Counted from the first letter of the stretch, positions 10,713-25,374 are shown. The stretch: 64,000 nt of DNA from Struthio camelus (GCF_040807025.1 NC_090951.1:29911573-29975572); one strand, 5' to 3'. Numbers and translations: made by a program. The notes: a model not told the origin generated them from the letters alone.

Positions 10713-13700
10713 TCAGGAATCTAGTTTGATGAAGACCTTGGGCCTGGAGAAAATTTTGAGGGCCTCCTCTATCTGGGATAGCTTCCTCTCCAACTCCATC
10801 CGCCTCTTCTGAATGCTGAGGGTGTCCGCACGCACTGGAAGCATCACCAGGTCCTTCACCAGCTGCTCTTGGCCTGCAAAAAAAGGAAAAAGAAAGCTCT
10901 GTAAGTGGAAGAGCAAAGAAAGTCATTTTTGTCCAAACACTATGAACTTGGAAGCAGTAGAACTAGGACCTAGAGAGAATATCCATCGTTGGATTCAAAA
11001 CACAGCTGGATCAGGCCCAAAGAGACCTGCTCTAACTTTGCAGAAGCTATGCTTTGAGCAAGGGTTGGACTAGAGACATCTGGAGGTCCTTCCAACCTAA
11101 ATCTAAGATTTTTAAGAGCAAGAGAAACTCTAACATCAGGACCATCGGGCGAAGCTCACTCCAGAGAGCCAGTCCCGTAACCTGCAAGCCCTACCAAGCT
11201 GAAAGGGATTGATCTTTCTGCACACACACAGTTCAAGTACGGCTATTTCTGCAACATCCCAGCTACAGCTCTTATTCTGGACAACTCTTCAGGGGGAAGA
11301 AAATCAGGTGGCAAACCTGTGCCCCAGGACTTTGCCCTCCCTAATCCTGGCTAGGAGCTCCTATTTTTCTGAGCTAGAATTCCTATTTCTTTTCCTCTTA
11401 CTTTGCTTCAGATTGCTGAGGGTCTCCAGTCGCTGGCCCTCAGGCATCATGGTATGGCCAGGCGGCGTGTCAGGATCTGGCAGGTTTCGCTGCTGCTCCT
11501 CCAACTGTCTGCGCCACAGCTCCTTCCTCTCCAAAAGGCTGGCAAGGCAGAACAAGAGCACGTGTTGGCACATCTGGACGGAGGGTCACCCAGGGCAGGG
11601 CAGCCCAGGGGAAACAGGTAGAGGCTGGGAACTGGGCCCTCCGAAGCCTCCTACTCCCCATGCTGCTCTCTTAGGACTCGGAGATCAATGTTGCCAGCAC
11701 GCACAGACCATACCCCACCCACCATGTTGGCACATGCCCTTGCCATAAAGGGAAACACCTTTATATTTAGCCTACGCAAACTTAGGCTGCATTTGGACTC
11801 CTTGGAGGCAAAAGCTCCTGCTCCCTGCTTCCAGACCCAGCCACTGAGCCCTCTCAAAAGCATCCGTGGGCAAATGATGGAATGAACTCAGATGAAGTGG
11901 CTTACAGCCAGGAACGCTGTAGGAACGGCAGATGCGGCAGAGTCAAAGGACTGACACAGTGGTCAGTCCTAGGGTAGCGTCACCCAGGAGCTGCTAGGGG
12001 ACACAGAACCTTTTTTTACTTAGAACCCCAAAACACAGCAAATTCATGGCTTGAATTTCCTTAGACTCCGGGTGCAAGGCAGGATGAACGCTTGCGAGGC
12101 AAAGCAAGCTATCTGCCTCTCTGAAAGCAGACCTTCTAATATCGAAGCTATGTCGCATGGAGCAATGTCTACAATCAGGAAGAAGTATATTTCTCAGAGC
12201 TCACAGAGCATCCACATGCTAGCATCAACATACAAAAAGTTGGGAGGAGGAGACCAAATTCTTTCCGAGCCCAGTCACGCTGGCCATGGGATACTTGTTA
12301 AGTCAGGAAACCAGCAGGGATTGTATATATTCCCCGGGCCACAGCAAAATTGCACTGCTAGCATATGGCAAGAGACACTCCCACACTCATTCCCCTGTTT
12401 CTATCTATGTGGAAGCTGGGGGACAAGGGGAAGAGTCAGGCTTGTTACATGAAGTCTCGTGGACCTGACTGGGGTATACATACTACTGGGGGACGTGGCC
12501 CTTTTGTTTGGTATTGTACTCTTCCTGCTCCCGGTGCTTCTGTTCCAGCAGCTCAGCCAGGGTTTGCATTGACTGGGAACGCCGCAAAGGGGCCCGCTTG
12601 GCATTGCGGGCATTGTGTTTAATGAAGTCAATGCTCTTGCCCTCCACCTGGATCTGAAAGGAGAGAGAGGGAGGCAGCGGGGGCCACTGGGCAGACACAT
12701 TCGCGTAGCTGCCCTTGCCCCCACAAGGGACAAAGCAACTAGATAGGCACCTGTACAAGACACTGAACTGCAGGTTTATTACAGTAGGCTGGACATTTCC
12801 TCAACCAACCCCATCTGAGTAGTCAGAGCCTCCTGAAAAGCCCTAGGAAAAGTAGATGTGAGATCACTGGCACTCCTAAAGTGAGGAGGTGAGATTTTCA
12901 AAGGAAATTTCAGACTCTCTTTAATCATGAGCAAGGAAGAAGCAAGAGCATAGTAATAGCAATCCATGAACCCCTGTCTCAGCACCCTTGTGGTCAAGGT
13001 TCTGCTCCTTCTAGCCAGCCAGAAACAGCATTTACAGATCTCCCTGCTCATGCAGCGCATCTGACCCAGTGCTTTAGAAGGAACACATGAAAAGTACAAA
13101 GCAGGAGCAATAGGTGAGTGCCAGAAACCCTGGGAGCATGCAGTCAGCATGCAACTCACCTTGGCTTCGGCACCTAGTGCCTCTGGAGCCTCTGTGCCTG
13201 CCCCTGCTTTTGTTCTGGCAAGGCTTGGAGACAGTGGCCTGCATGGCTTGATCCCAGGGCCACATCGAGAATATGCCCTCAGGAATTTCAAAGCCTCTGG
13301 ATTTGGAGGCGGGGAGCTTTCCTAGGAAAGGTGAGAAAAGTTATGCTACTGGAGGGATGCTGGAGCAAAGAGAAACCCATTCAACAAAGTCTGGGTGGTC
13401 AACCGCAAGCTCAACCACAAGTTTCCAGCAGACAGAAGACAGCACATCCTTTCTGCCACGGTTTGGCAGAAGTTCTTGGGGGAAGGCAATCCATATACAA
13501 ATCATAGCCAGCAAAGGCCAAAACAGACTTCACCAACAGCATCAAATTTGGACCTGTCAACTGAGCTTCGTGAAGGAACACTAAAAGAAAAAAGGAAAAA
13601 AGAAAAAAAAAAAAAGCTACAGAAACAAGCATGCAGACCATGTGTGCAAAGCACTGACATTTGTTCCAGAGAGTCCCTTTCTACTGACTGTAGGTACGGA

Positions 13701-16700
13701 AAGACAGCAACACCAAATGACCCAAGAGAGACACCTACCAATGCTAGGCACAATCTCAATGGTGGGGACAATGCAAACTGACAGTGATCATGACTCCTTA
13801 AAAAGCAGAAATCTTTCTGTGAAAAGGGTAAATGGCAGTGTGAAGTAAGTCTTCTGAAAGTTCAGAGACACATACCAGTCTCCCTAGTTGGCAATGCTAC
13901 AGAATTTGAACTTTCAGAAGAAACCATCCCTCCTCCATAAAGCCGCCTGCTATAGCAAACTTTAATGAAATGAGGTAGGCATGAAGCTGGCAGACGCACA
14001 GGTTAGATGCTGTCCTCAAGGTTCCCTCTATTCAGCACCCCAAATCTATGGTTATCCTATTCTAGACAGAAAGGTGCCCGGCTCAAAACAGGAGCAGAGA
14101 GTGAGTCAGTCTGGTGGTTTGGGGAGGTTGGAATTGTATCTCAGAGGCATCTTCAACAGCAGTGATCAGTATCAGCACAATGCAACACTGGTTGATGTCG
14201 CAGTCAGTTTTGTTGCAGACTTCCTGTCAGGTAGCCCCCAAACAAAACCTGAACGTTGAAAGTTGATGTTGCGTCAAGTGGGTAGCCTTATGATAAATAT
14301 CACTAGGACACTGCTCAACTCCTGGAAGTTTCAGGGACTTTGCAGACACTCAAAGTCTCAACTGCTCTGTCATCAAAGAACTGCAGTCCTCCTAAGGAAG
14401 ATTCCTTGTTGCCTGGTACATGTTACTTGGTAGTTCTGAAGACTGAAAGTGGGCTAGAACAGTAATACCAGCAATGCTGGTGTAAGGAGGACCGGGCTGC
14501 TACTGTAGGCGATGCCTCAGCACTGCCTAGCCTGATCATACTCCAAAGTCTTTTTTCAAGAGAAGCCAGGAGACTCAGATCTCTCCGATAAGTTACTGAG
14601 AAGTTCCTCTAACTAGTGCGGTCGGTTAGAAGCCAAACAAATTTGTGATCTTAAGCAGGAGTGTCCTGGCAGAGTGCAGTGTGCCCTCTCTCCCTTCGTG
14701 AGAGTACCAAAACACTGTCAAAGCCCTTTTCAAAGAAGCTGCTACAATTAACAGCCACAGGGACAGGTGAGAGAAAAGAAACCCCACATAAGACATCAAG
14801 ACCTAACAGAATCAATTTAAATCTCTCAGCAGAAGCGCCATAGAAGATGAAGATCCTTCACAGGGAACACACTAGCTCTAGGAGGGCAGCAATAACAGTT
14901 AAAGAGACATGAGTCAGCACCAGGGCCTTCTGCCACCTCCCTCTGGAAGAATCTGCAAAGCACTAGTAATATACCATGCAGAAACTGTCTGCAAATAAAC
15001 TATCCCCTTCTCGAGAGAACAGGAGAAAAAATTATCTCAATCTTCCTTGAACCCAAAGGATTCATCAAACAAGACTGTAGGCTTATGTTCTTAAAGCACA
15101 TGTGGATTTGCTCCTTTCCACATGAAAGGGTCATGGATGTCACAGAGTGGGTTGGTGGCAGACTATAAAGAAGGGATGTATTATTTGGAACCACTGACTT
15201 GGAAATCATCTTGCCAGTTTTTGCAATTGTTGTCAATATATATAACACTTTTAGGGTCAAAAGCTGGTCCAAGGGCTACAGACTGGGGATGGAGAGGGAT
15301 TTGGTGAAAGCCTCCAACTCACTTACTGAGCACCAAGGAAGGGTTTGCATAAGTGAAGATCACCCAGCTTGCACCTACCGTCTGCACAAGCAGCAGCTCA
15401 CTGTGTGGCTCCTTTCCACACAGAGCCGCTGATGCCAAAGATAGAAAGGAGAAGGAGACCACGAAGGACTACTGGGGACTTGCAGAGGAACAAAGCCCTT
15501 TCCTGAGCAGCTGACAATCCTGAAGCAAATGGGAATGCAGGATCCAACAGGGAGAGGTTACTCCTGAGAGCCAACTGCTTAACAGCCAAAGCAGTAGCCA
15601 TGCACTTCCCCTTCTTCAGCAGGTATCTCTCATGTGAGGCTGAAGCTGGAAGGGAGCCCCCAAGAACCTGCGGGAGGTCTCTAGGGCTGAGGGTGGGCAC
15701 AACACCCCTGCCCTCAGCTGTGCAGCAGAGAATTGACCATCTATAACACTAGGAGCCACAATGTCTATTTCTTTCGGCTGAAGGAAGAGGATGACTGAAG
15801 GCAGAGGTCATCTGAATGACAGAGGCTTCCCAGATCCAAACTGATGATCCACCCAAAATGGATCCACACAGAGATAGCAGTGGAACTTTTCTTACCTCTC
15901 CCAGTGGGTCTTAACTTTACAATCCTTACAAACAGGTACCCTTCTACCCAAGACAGCCCCTTTCATACATTTTGCAAGGCCCTCTGACAGAGGAACTACT
16001 TGAACACTCTCAGGCTCAGGGAAGCCACCAGGGAGAAAAGAGTATTCAGAGAAAGAAAACGAAAGAAACCAAAGCAAAACAAAACCTTCACAAAGCCAGG
16101 CACGTGTGCAGAACATGAGCCATAACTGTTTCATCACAGAAAGCTTGGGAAAGACTTAGAAAACAAGGCATGACCCACATCCCTTCTCCTACAAGCACAT
16201 GTACAGAAGATGAGAAGTACACACCCCCTCACAGATGGTGCTAGAGCTACGAGCCCTCCACCTTGATTGCCTGGGTAGGTGTTTGTATGCATCCACTGCA
16301 CAGTGAATATTCACCGGGACAACTGCTTGAAGAAGAATCTGGACGTATAGGGCCCTCAGGACCTCTGAGGGTCTATAGAGTCAAAACAGTTGGACTGAAG
16401 TTCAGTAGCCAGCAGCCTGAAGGCCTACTCTGTCCCAATTCCATGCAGAAATGGTGAGGACCATGATCTGTGAGGCAGCATACCACAGCCTTTTGGCATG
16501 AACTCCAGACAAGAGTTGCCCCAAACACTGTAAAGTTGAAAAGTCAGCTGGATACACCTCAAGACACTGAATATGCTGTGAAGGCTGCACTGCGTTCCCC
16601 CAGGAACCACCTTTAGATCCCTGCAATCGAATGACCAAGTGGGAGCCTGCAGGCACAGGGGTGTGATGGGATTTTTTTCTTCTCTGCTTCCCTTGCATGG

Positions 16701-19585
16701 GGGGGGCTTTACTTGGCCAGACAGGACAAGGATTATTACAGCATTTGCTCTCTGGATCCACACCACATGTTTTTGTTCAGCACACAGTCCCACTATTGCA
16801 TCTGCCCTCCCTGTTTCAGCACTGAGTTGCCCTCAAACCTATGGGGTCTGGGGCTCCTGCATCTCCAGTGTCCCACAGACCCATTGCCTGACCTGCATCC
16901 CGGAGCCTGAAGAGTTAAGAGCTCAGCGGGTACTGACCTGAAGTTTGGCCTTCACCTTTGACTCCACATTGTCATATTTCTGGGATTTCCACAGAGCCTT
17001 CACAGGCTTAGGCTGGGTGTGCTCACGGGCTCGCTCCTTCTCTTTGCATTTCTTCTGAATCTCCTTTATTCGCCTCACATTTTCCTTCTCATGGTCCTTG
17101 GACTCTTTCCCTGCACAGCAAGGGGAGACATAGCTTTCACCCCATAGGCACTGCCAACAGACACAGGTTCTGGGAGCGCTGGCACCAGAGCTGACAGCTC
17201 CATCACCAGAGCAAGTTCAATTGCCCATAGAAACAGCAAGCTCTCCCCTCTCCTGCAGACCGGACAATCTGTTGCGGGCTTTCCTCCCATGCTACATGCA
17301 CATTCCTGGAGTGACTCCACTCTGCCATGGACCAAGACCCCAGAGTGCCTGGATGAATGTCAGCATAGGTCTACGTGCATTCCTACGTGGTGTTTGCAGA
17401 CTCCCTCATTCTTAACGAACATGGCCCACTTGTCCCATTTTGGACTTTGCCAGATCAGCCATGTCTGCCCTTGTCATACTCTCGAGAACTAGGACAATGT
17501 CATGTTTCTGAACCTAATAAAACCAACTCTGCTTCACAAGAAGAGAAAGGTGTCCAGCTCTCCCTGGCATCTGAGATGGGGACAAGACCAACAGGTCTTT
17601 TGGGCACGGAAGGGAATGCTGATTAACAGCGGCCACAGAGTCTTGAACCAGCACCGTTCCAGGTTTCAGGTTCTGGGCCAGCTGTTGTTCTAGGAAACAT
17701 CATCAAGAGTTTGGAGCATATTTTTTGGTTTTGATTCAAGCGACAAAACTGATCCCTCCTTGGGCTCCCCAAGACAGGGAAGACAGCTGACTCAACTAGA
17801 CCCTCTTCCATTCCCCTTCTGCTTTGGCACAGCAGCTGTGGTAGCCACTCGCTGACATTCACCTGATAGGGCCAGGGTCAGTATCAGCATAGTAGGCAAC
17901 TTAAGTCACAGCCAGTATTAGGCTTCCTCTCTTCTTTTTGGACCTCCCTATTTGCTCTAGGTGACTTCCTCAGGGAAGGGAGTGTCTTTTGCAAATACTT
18001 CCCTCCACTGTTCTCACTATCCACATACATAGACTGTTTTCCTGAATCCTGCTTGGCCTCAGAAGCAAGGAATTCCCCAGGTTAAACACACTCTATAAAG
18101 ATGGATCAAGTGAAATCCTAATTTAAGTTTGACTAAAATGATACTGGTCATATTCAGAGGCAGCAAAGTAGAAGGGCTTGATTTCTTTCCAGCATCTCTA
18201 AATAGTCTCTAATCCATGACTAGTCCTCAATCCAAATTAAACAGTGTCTTTTTCACTGTCCTGCTTTCAACTGCAGACCTGGGCCAGATTGGAGTCAGGG
18301 AGGCCACAGCAGCAACCGCTCCAGAATGGGCAATGGCCCAGGGACATCACTGCCAGCCCACATACAGGCAGACCAAACACAGGAGATTTAGTGGCCAGCC
18401 CTGTGAAGCTCGGGCTCTCCCACATCTGGGGCAGCAGAGGGGAGGAATCCACCCAGACCCCTGAAGCTTCATGCCTGGGCCTGAGCAAGAACCACATCAG
18501 CAACAATTCAGTGGTACTTACTCTTCACTGGCAGGCCCCTGTCAAGGGAGATCCCTTCGAGCTGCAGTAAGAGACTGACCATTCCCTTCTGCCCCTTTTC
18601 CAGAATGTCCTTTCCACTGGGGCGAATGCGAGGGGCTGGCTGGACCTGGCGGGCACTGTCCAAAGTGGAATATGGGTTAGGAATTGGGTCCAGGGGGCCA
18701 GAGGTAAAATCCAGCTTCTGTGCATTCCCTTCCAGCCTCCCTCGAGCTAAAGAGAAAGAAACAGAATCACATTATCAGGAAATGACTTTACCTCACGCTT
18801 TTCTTCACCTGCAGCTGCAAATAATACACAAGGCACCCCCCCCCACCCATACCTTATATTTCCCCATCTTTCAGTCAGCTCTACAGGATCACCATCAATG
18901 AGGCAGGAGAAATACCTGCACCAATATGAGCGGAGACCAAGACTGCTGAGCACACCAAAAAGTAAGGACATAAAATCTTTGAGTCCAGAGAAGGGCTACT
19001 AAGACAATTAAGGGACCAGAGGATCTCTCACATGAGGAAAGGCTGAGAGAGCTGGGACTGTTCAGGCTGCAGAGGAGAAGACTGAGGGGGAGTCTTATCA
19101 ATACATTTAAATATGTGGACGGAGGGTGTAAAGAGGATGAGGCCAGACTCTTTTCAGAGATGCCCAGTTACAGGACAAGAGGCAACAGGCACAAACTGAA
19201 ACACAGGAAGTTCTGCCTGAACATAAGAACAAACTTTTTTACTGTGAGGGTGACTAGGGACTGGAACAAGTTGCCCAGAGAGGCTGTGGAGTCTCCTTCT
19301 TTGGAGATATTCAAAAGCCATCTGGACAGGGTCGCGGGCAGCATGTTCTAGGTGACCCTGCTTGAGCAGGAGGGTTGGACTAGATGGTCTCTAAAGGTCC
19401 CTTCCAACCTCAGCCATTCTGTGATTCTGTGAAAATTGGTATGCAGTCTCAGGCCAAAGTCCAAAAAAAGCAGATACATTATAAGCACTCAAGGACTCAC
19501 CTGAGAAAGGACGTTTGTAATAGTTTGGAAAGAGTGTAGGGTCTGGAGGAATGGGTCCAGAAATCTTGGATGGCCCTTCACACAT
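10713..19585 (-). CDS. ENKD1: ENKD1, enkurin domain-containing protein 1
   Basis: Microtubule-associated centrosomal and ciliary protein with a C-terminal enkurin domain. Seven coding exons, read on the minus strand: 19501-19585, 18522-18746, 16938-17110, 13160-13321, 12487-12653, 11402-11538 and 10713-10873. All junction phases agree and the total is 369 codons before the stop (human is about 346). The start MCEGPSKISGPIPPDPTL matches the mammalian N-terminus. The middle contains DHEKENVRRIKEIQKK, then SRCGPG, then DFIKHNARNAKRAP and QKGHVP. The enkurin region has PPGHTMMPEGQRLETL and ends IFSRPKVFIKLDS. The ATG exon begins at a splice acceptor (TTACAG, exon from 19603), so transcription starts in an upstream leader exon. 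The exon ending at 12487 uses a weak donor (GTAGTA). The gene converges on PARD6A and is head-to-head with C16orf86, as I recall for human. Confidence 0.95.
10935..11110 (+). repeat. CR1 LINE 3' fragment in ENKD1 intron
   Basis: Contains 'cacagctggatcaggcccaa', then 'agcaagggttggactagaga' and 'ggaggtccttccaacctaaa', the usual 3' end order of CR1. It is short, diverged and antisense to ENKD1, immediately upstream (in ENKD1 sense) of the last coding exon. Confidence 0.8.
18985..19431 (+). repeat. CR1 LINE 3' end, best-preserved copy
   Basis: About 450 bases following the CR1 3' consensus closely: 'gaggaaaggctgagagagctggg', the 'gaggatgaggccagactctttt' block, 'gcacaaactgaaacacaggaag', 'ggttggactagatggtctct', and finally two direct ATTCTGTG octamers (19416-19431). 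It lies in an ENKD1 intron in antisense orientation, ending about 70 bases from the donor of the first coding exon. It is the strongest evidence for a sauropsid genome. Confidence 0.95.
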
Positions 19586-19603
19586 TCTGCTGCCACTCGG
19601 CTT

Positions 19604-22600
19604 CTGTAACTGAAACCAGACATCACTGAGAACAGAAATGAATAGGGCTCACTGAGCCATTGAAAAGCAACATTTAATGTACATTTAGACTTCTGACCTT
19701 CATTAGGGAGAGCTCACACCCAGCTACAGATACAAGCAAGCAGGAAACCAGCCAAAATTGGACACTCTGTGGGGTGAAGGCCCTTAACAGCAGCACCATC
19801 CCCACTGTGTGACTAACCAGTGCTCTTACCAGAGTTGAGCCTGAAATGTCCATGGTTGCTATAATACCAGTATCTTCAGTATAGAAAATCTTTCCTGGCT
19901 TTGCTCTCCTATATGGAAACATTTAATACAGAGAGGCAAGCAAGAGCTGAGCTGTTATAACTGCCCTGTGTGCTTTTAACCCACAGGAAACACAAGGTAG
20001 TTTGACATCATCTGACACAGTTTAGCCTTATGTTTGAATTATCTTGCACCGTGGGCTCTTTCCAAATAACTACTGTGCTTCACACACAACCTACCCAACG
20101 TAATCCGAATCCCCCACCCCATGCAGTCAAGCCCCTCTGCTGAATCATGAGTGAGAGATGTGCCAGTGAAGTCACCACGTTTGAGTAGGCTGGGGTTAAA
20201 CCTCAAAAGGACCCAAGACAAAACATAGGGGCAGATGCTTGGTTTCTAGGCAAGAGTCCTGAGACAAAAAGAGCCCAGCTGGTCTCTCAGCTCTCAGGGA
20301 GAAGGGAGAGTTAGCTATTTATAAAAACACCTCTTTCGTTTTTTAATAACTTTTCAAAGCAGACCAATGAAGACCAACACAGATCCACAAATCCCTGTCC
20401 CAACTACTTTCTAGCACGGCCCATCATGCACTGTCTGGTCTAGCTCATGCTGGTTCCTGCTGTATTATCTCCTCCCTCTGACAAGGAAGGAGTGCACTGC
20501 CCTCCAACACATGAGCAGCCAGCATCTATGTCCTTGTGATGCTGACTGAGATGTTTTGGACAAGAAACTTGGAGGACTTGCTCCCTGCCCTGAGGATTCA
20601 AAACCTCTGATTCTGCATCAACAGGCACAGACTGCTGGTAAACTTCTGGCAGACGCCACAAGAGCTTGACCCCTTATTAGGATCACACCACAATTTGGAT
20701 GGGAACCAGGACAGACTGGCTAGAGTAACCACTACTCAGTTAGTGAGCTGGGGCTAGAACCTGCATTCCTTTACTCCCAAGTCAGTAATTTAAAGATTTC
20801 AGAGACAACTCTGTGGGATGAATCCCTTTCAGGATCCTCAGTATCCCAGCACTGAGGGGACACAGCATCTTCAGTTTAATTTATAAGCCAATAAACGATC
20901 AGTACAAGGATGAGTGAGCCTGTGTCATAGCAACTAATGCACTGCAGTCTTCCTTGTTAAATCACCCTTGTTGATGTGAGACCCATTAGCACATAGCTGT
21001 TATTCATCTCCTAGACACAACTGCAGAGGCAAGGTAAGCAATGGTGACTATTGCACACCAGTAAGCAAGTTCAGTGGCTTGTTTGTACCCAGTTACTCTG
21101 GAAAAGCTATTTCTAAAGTTTCAGACAGACTCTCAGTCTGAGGTAAGAGGACATTGTTTCGGTATTATTTAATCTCCTTTATAATGGATCCAACTAAGTT
21201 AGAACAGGCTCTCTTATTCTAGAAAAGAAGTGTTCACCAAGAAATTGTGAGTCTGTGATTCTGTGAAATTACTCTAGAGTAGCTACTGGCCTTGAAATTC
21301 ACATCTGATCTTGATCTGAACTCACTTTCAAATCCAGTAATTTACACACAAAATGACAGACTGAAAGCAAGACCTGTAACAGAGCAGACAATTAACGCGG
21401 GGGATTGAAGGAGGAAAGGCAAGCTGATGGGAGGCGGGGGATGGAGGGCTGACTTAAACCTTAGCACAAGTCACACCTCATGTCCCAACAGCACCCGGCC
21501 CTGCTGCATGGCATTTGCAAATTACACCCACTCCCTGATTTGCAAGTCATATTGCCTCTGGATTTGGATCCTGCAGGATCAGACAACCTCATTACAATAG
21601 TACTTTGCCTATCTAGGTATCTACAGAGAACTCATCTATGTGGGATACAAGCCCCTAGCATCAGTCTCTCAGTCCTAAGACGAAGCAGCCAAGCCTTCAG
21701 TTACAATGATCAGCACAGACTTCCCAAGCTGCTGCTCTGCTCCTGTTTCTTGGCCACGCCAACCAAAGGTGCATGCAGATGACACAGGCGAGAGAATCCT
21801 GTGGCTCACTTCTGCTAAAAGGGGATATGCTGACCATCTCCACGCTCTCCCACTGCCATTCCCATCCTGGTGCTTCATCTCTTGTGACAGCTCTGTAGTG
21901 CAAATGGTCCTGTGTAGAGCCGATTCAACTCACTAACACCTGCAGGAAACAATGCACCTGGGAAAGCATCTCTACCTGTGTGTTAGAACACTAATGGTAA
22001 AAAATACAATATCCGACTGCCCTAAAGATGCAGCAGAAAGACATTATTTAGAGCCTTTGCAGGCTACAGCATTTCAGAGATGCAGGCAGACTGCAAACAA
22101 TCCTGTTAAATACAGGTAAACACATATACATGTGCAACTCCTCTGACTTCTTAACCCCATGCAAGATTGCAGAACTGGCTAGGGAAGGAGTGATGCTGCT
22201 CCTAGCCACAGGGCTACACAAACCCTAGATTTCTATTCCCTGCTCACCTGAAATTAGCACAGCTGCAAAAGAGGTGTACCGCAGTTGCCGAGTAACCAAA
22301 ATACTTCAGCGTTCCTTATTCATCCAGTCTGAGCCAGGCTGGCTCGAAGCATTTTCTTTCTTGACTGGGTGTTCACTTCCTCTCCAGGACCACAGCTTAA
22401 TCCTGGCCTGGGAGTCCAGAAACACAGGCTCCGGCCCTACCTCCTTACCAGCGTAGCCCTGTAAGTTTAAGGACCATCAATTCAACTCTTTGTGCTCTTT
22501 GCCCCAGCTTACCAAAAGGTAAAAATGTTACTTTTCCCCACCTAGTAAGTAGCCTGAGATCTTTCGGAGCCTATGAGAACCGTGACTTCATTTTGTGGCT

Positions 22601-24717
22601 TGTTTTTGCCATCGTAGCTAAGGAAACCACAAAACACGCAAACGGACTCAGCTTTGTCAGGTGTCCTTCACAGCCCAGTCAAACCTGAACCTGAGCTGCA
22701 TCTGACTTTCAAGCGCCCCCTTTTCTTCACAGATCACATTTCTACTATGCCTGCGTACAAGGCCAGAGAGCTGCTGCCACACACAGAACTGAAGCAAAAC
22801 TAGCCTCATGCCTTCATGAGCCAACCTCTGCAAAAAGCATAGGAAAGAAAAATAATCCTGCAACTGTGATAAACTGCGGTAACTAGAGCAAGTTACCCGA
22901 AACAAATTAAAGGGCTAGTCTCAATTCAGCCGGTCTTGGCTGTTTGCACCCTCCCTTAATGCTCTTAGCTTAAATGGAAAGTAACGCTGGGATAACCCTT
23001 AGGGCCCAGAGCGTCATACAGGCTGGCACATAGACCTGGGATCATACCTATTGCAGGAACTCTAGGGCAAAATTGGGGGTCAGGAAACAAGGTCACAAGA
23101 GCAAACACTTCAGGTGAAGAGAGACTGAGTTTGCCCCTCTTTCGGTCAAGCGCTGAAACACTCCTTGCTTCCAGGATTGCAGTAACAGCACTAGTTCAGC
23201 ACACAGGATGAGCATATTTAATAGGAAGGGGAAGAACGAAACTAGGACAGAATAGGAAAAGGAGAGGGGGTGGAACTGGACAGTGTGTCCCCCTGAAGAC
23301 CCCTGAAGTCTAAGTGACACTCTGTGCAATTTATTGTACCATGAACCTATCCAGTGACTTCAGTCCACACATTTGCTTTTCCCTTGCTACTCTGTGCAGA
23401 TCACAACACGAGAGACTCATAATCTCAACACCATTCTCCATGCATTTTCCCTCAGACACCAGCTCTTCACCACCTGCCAGTCTCCAAGACCTATTTTCTC
23501 TATTGCCTCTCTGAAAACAAAGGGGGCCAGGTACAGCCAACTGCAGTATTGGCATTTGTATTTGGGACATCTGTTCCCTAGGAGTTGGGCATGTGTCCAC
23601 CTTCAGCCCCTCAGGAACAAGGCCAGCTTATACATTCTGTCTAATGAGTCGATAGCATATCCTGCAGCAGCATCCTTGAACAGGAGGTAAATGAGAGCTG
23701 TGCTTAGCACTGGAAGACAGGCAGAGACTGATGTGGGTATTTCAGAGTAGGAGCAGAGATGCAGCTAAATCCTCTATTACAATGACAAGGCAGGCAGTGG
23801 AGGAGGACAACAAAAAGACACCCCACCTTAACATGTGGGATTCTTCTCTGATGCAAAGATGAATCATGTGCTGAGATTACAGGACCCGACACGCAACGCT
23901 TAGCTATCAGAGATGGAGACAGAAGCCTGCACGTTGGGGTCTAAAATCTCCACCGGCTGTGACAGAAAAATCAACAGAAAGCCTCTTTCGGGACTCGTGC
24001 TGAGATTCAATACCCCACTGAACAACATCTGGACAGCCCTAAAAACCATTTCATGGCTCCTTTCGTTTCCTATGGGACAGGGGAGGAGGTAGGTGGGAAA
24101 AGGGCAGCCAGAAAAACAGATCTCAGGGTGCCACAGCTTGACTGCCCAGAAAATCGGAAGCAATTCACACAGGTGCCCAATAGTTTGGGTAGGCAGAAGC
24201 TCACCAATGCTTCACCAAGTGGGTACAGTGACACCCCCCTTTCCTTCCCCTGGGAGACAACTGTCTCGAGTCTGAAAACCCACTGCCCAAAACAGCCTGT
24301 GGCTGATACTGTTCCACCGCGGCAGTCACCAAGGCCGCACTTCACTAATACCTCATGAAAACCCTCAAAACAAGCAAGCCACCCCTCCAGTTCCCCAGTG
24401 CTGGGCTCTTCTGAACGCTCCACGTGCCTCAACAAGCCGACTTCTCCAGGAGCACCATACCCCGGCCCCAAACACACCCTGCTCACAGACAGCCTTGCTG
24501 CCTGACAGAGACCAAGGACCCAAGAAACGTTCCCACTGAGACTTTAACAGGCTGAAAACCAGACTGCTGTCCCCAAGGACAAGGCACCGGGACGCCTCCT
24601 GAGATCCCTGGGAGACAACTCACCAAGGGAGGCCGCAGAGAAATTCTTCTAGGCGAGCGCTGAGACCAGGGACAAGGCGTTTTGCCGAGGAGCCTTCGGA
24701 CGAACTTTCCGACGCAC
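19604..24717 (-). other. ENKD1: ENKD1 5' intron (leader exon to first coding exon)
   Basis: The acceptor TTTCAGTTACAG just above the ENKD1 ATG exon requires an upstream exon. The best minus-strand donor seen in the next CpG island is CTGCAG|GTGCGT, with the exon edge at 24718. Between them is AT-richer sequence with no recognised gene. One possible stray CR1 tail (a 'tgattctgtg' motif) is near 21250. Confidence 0.55.
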
Positions 24718-25372
24718 CTGCAGAATGAGGGTTACAGATGAAGGGCTCTGCAGGAACTGCCGCCCCGAACCACCGCCCCCTTGTCCACGCTGCCCTTCCA
24801 CCGGCGGGGACCCCCCGCCCCGCTCTCCCCCCAGGCCTGGCGCTGTTAAAACGGCCCCGAACGAGAGCTTGCCGCAGTTCGACGCTGAACCAGGGGCTGC
24901 TGCAGGGGGCCTGCGGGGAGCAAGGCCGGGGCCTGCCTCGCTGGGGCAGGCGGCGGTGCCGCGGCGGCCGCCACGTCCCGGCGCCGCGGGGGCCCTCTCG
25001 GCCGGGCCGCGGGCCCGCGGCCTCCTCCCGCAGCAGCCGGGCCCGCGGCCCGGGGCAGAGCGGCGGCGACCGCCCCAACCGCCCGGCCCGTCCCCTCCCC
25101 GGGGCGGCGGCCGGAGCGGGGCCCCTCAGCGGGCGGCGGCCCCGCCGCCCCCGGCCGCGGCCCGCACCGACCCGCCGCGGGCTGAAGGCCCGGCCCGGCC
25201 CGGCGCCGCCGCCGCGCTCCCCCGGCAACAGCCGCTTCCGCCCGGGGAGGGCAGGGGAGGGGACGGGCGGGGGGCGGCGGCGGCGGCGCTGTGCTGCCCC
25301 TCGGCCGGGCCGCCCGGGGAGGCTCCCGCCCGCCGGGGGCTGCGCTTTGCCTGCGGCCGGCACCTGAAGGCG

Positions 25373-25374
<2 letters not shown>

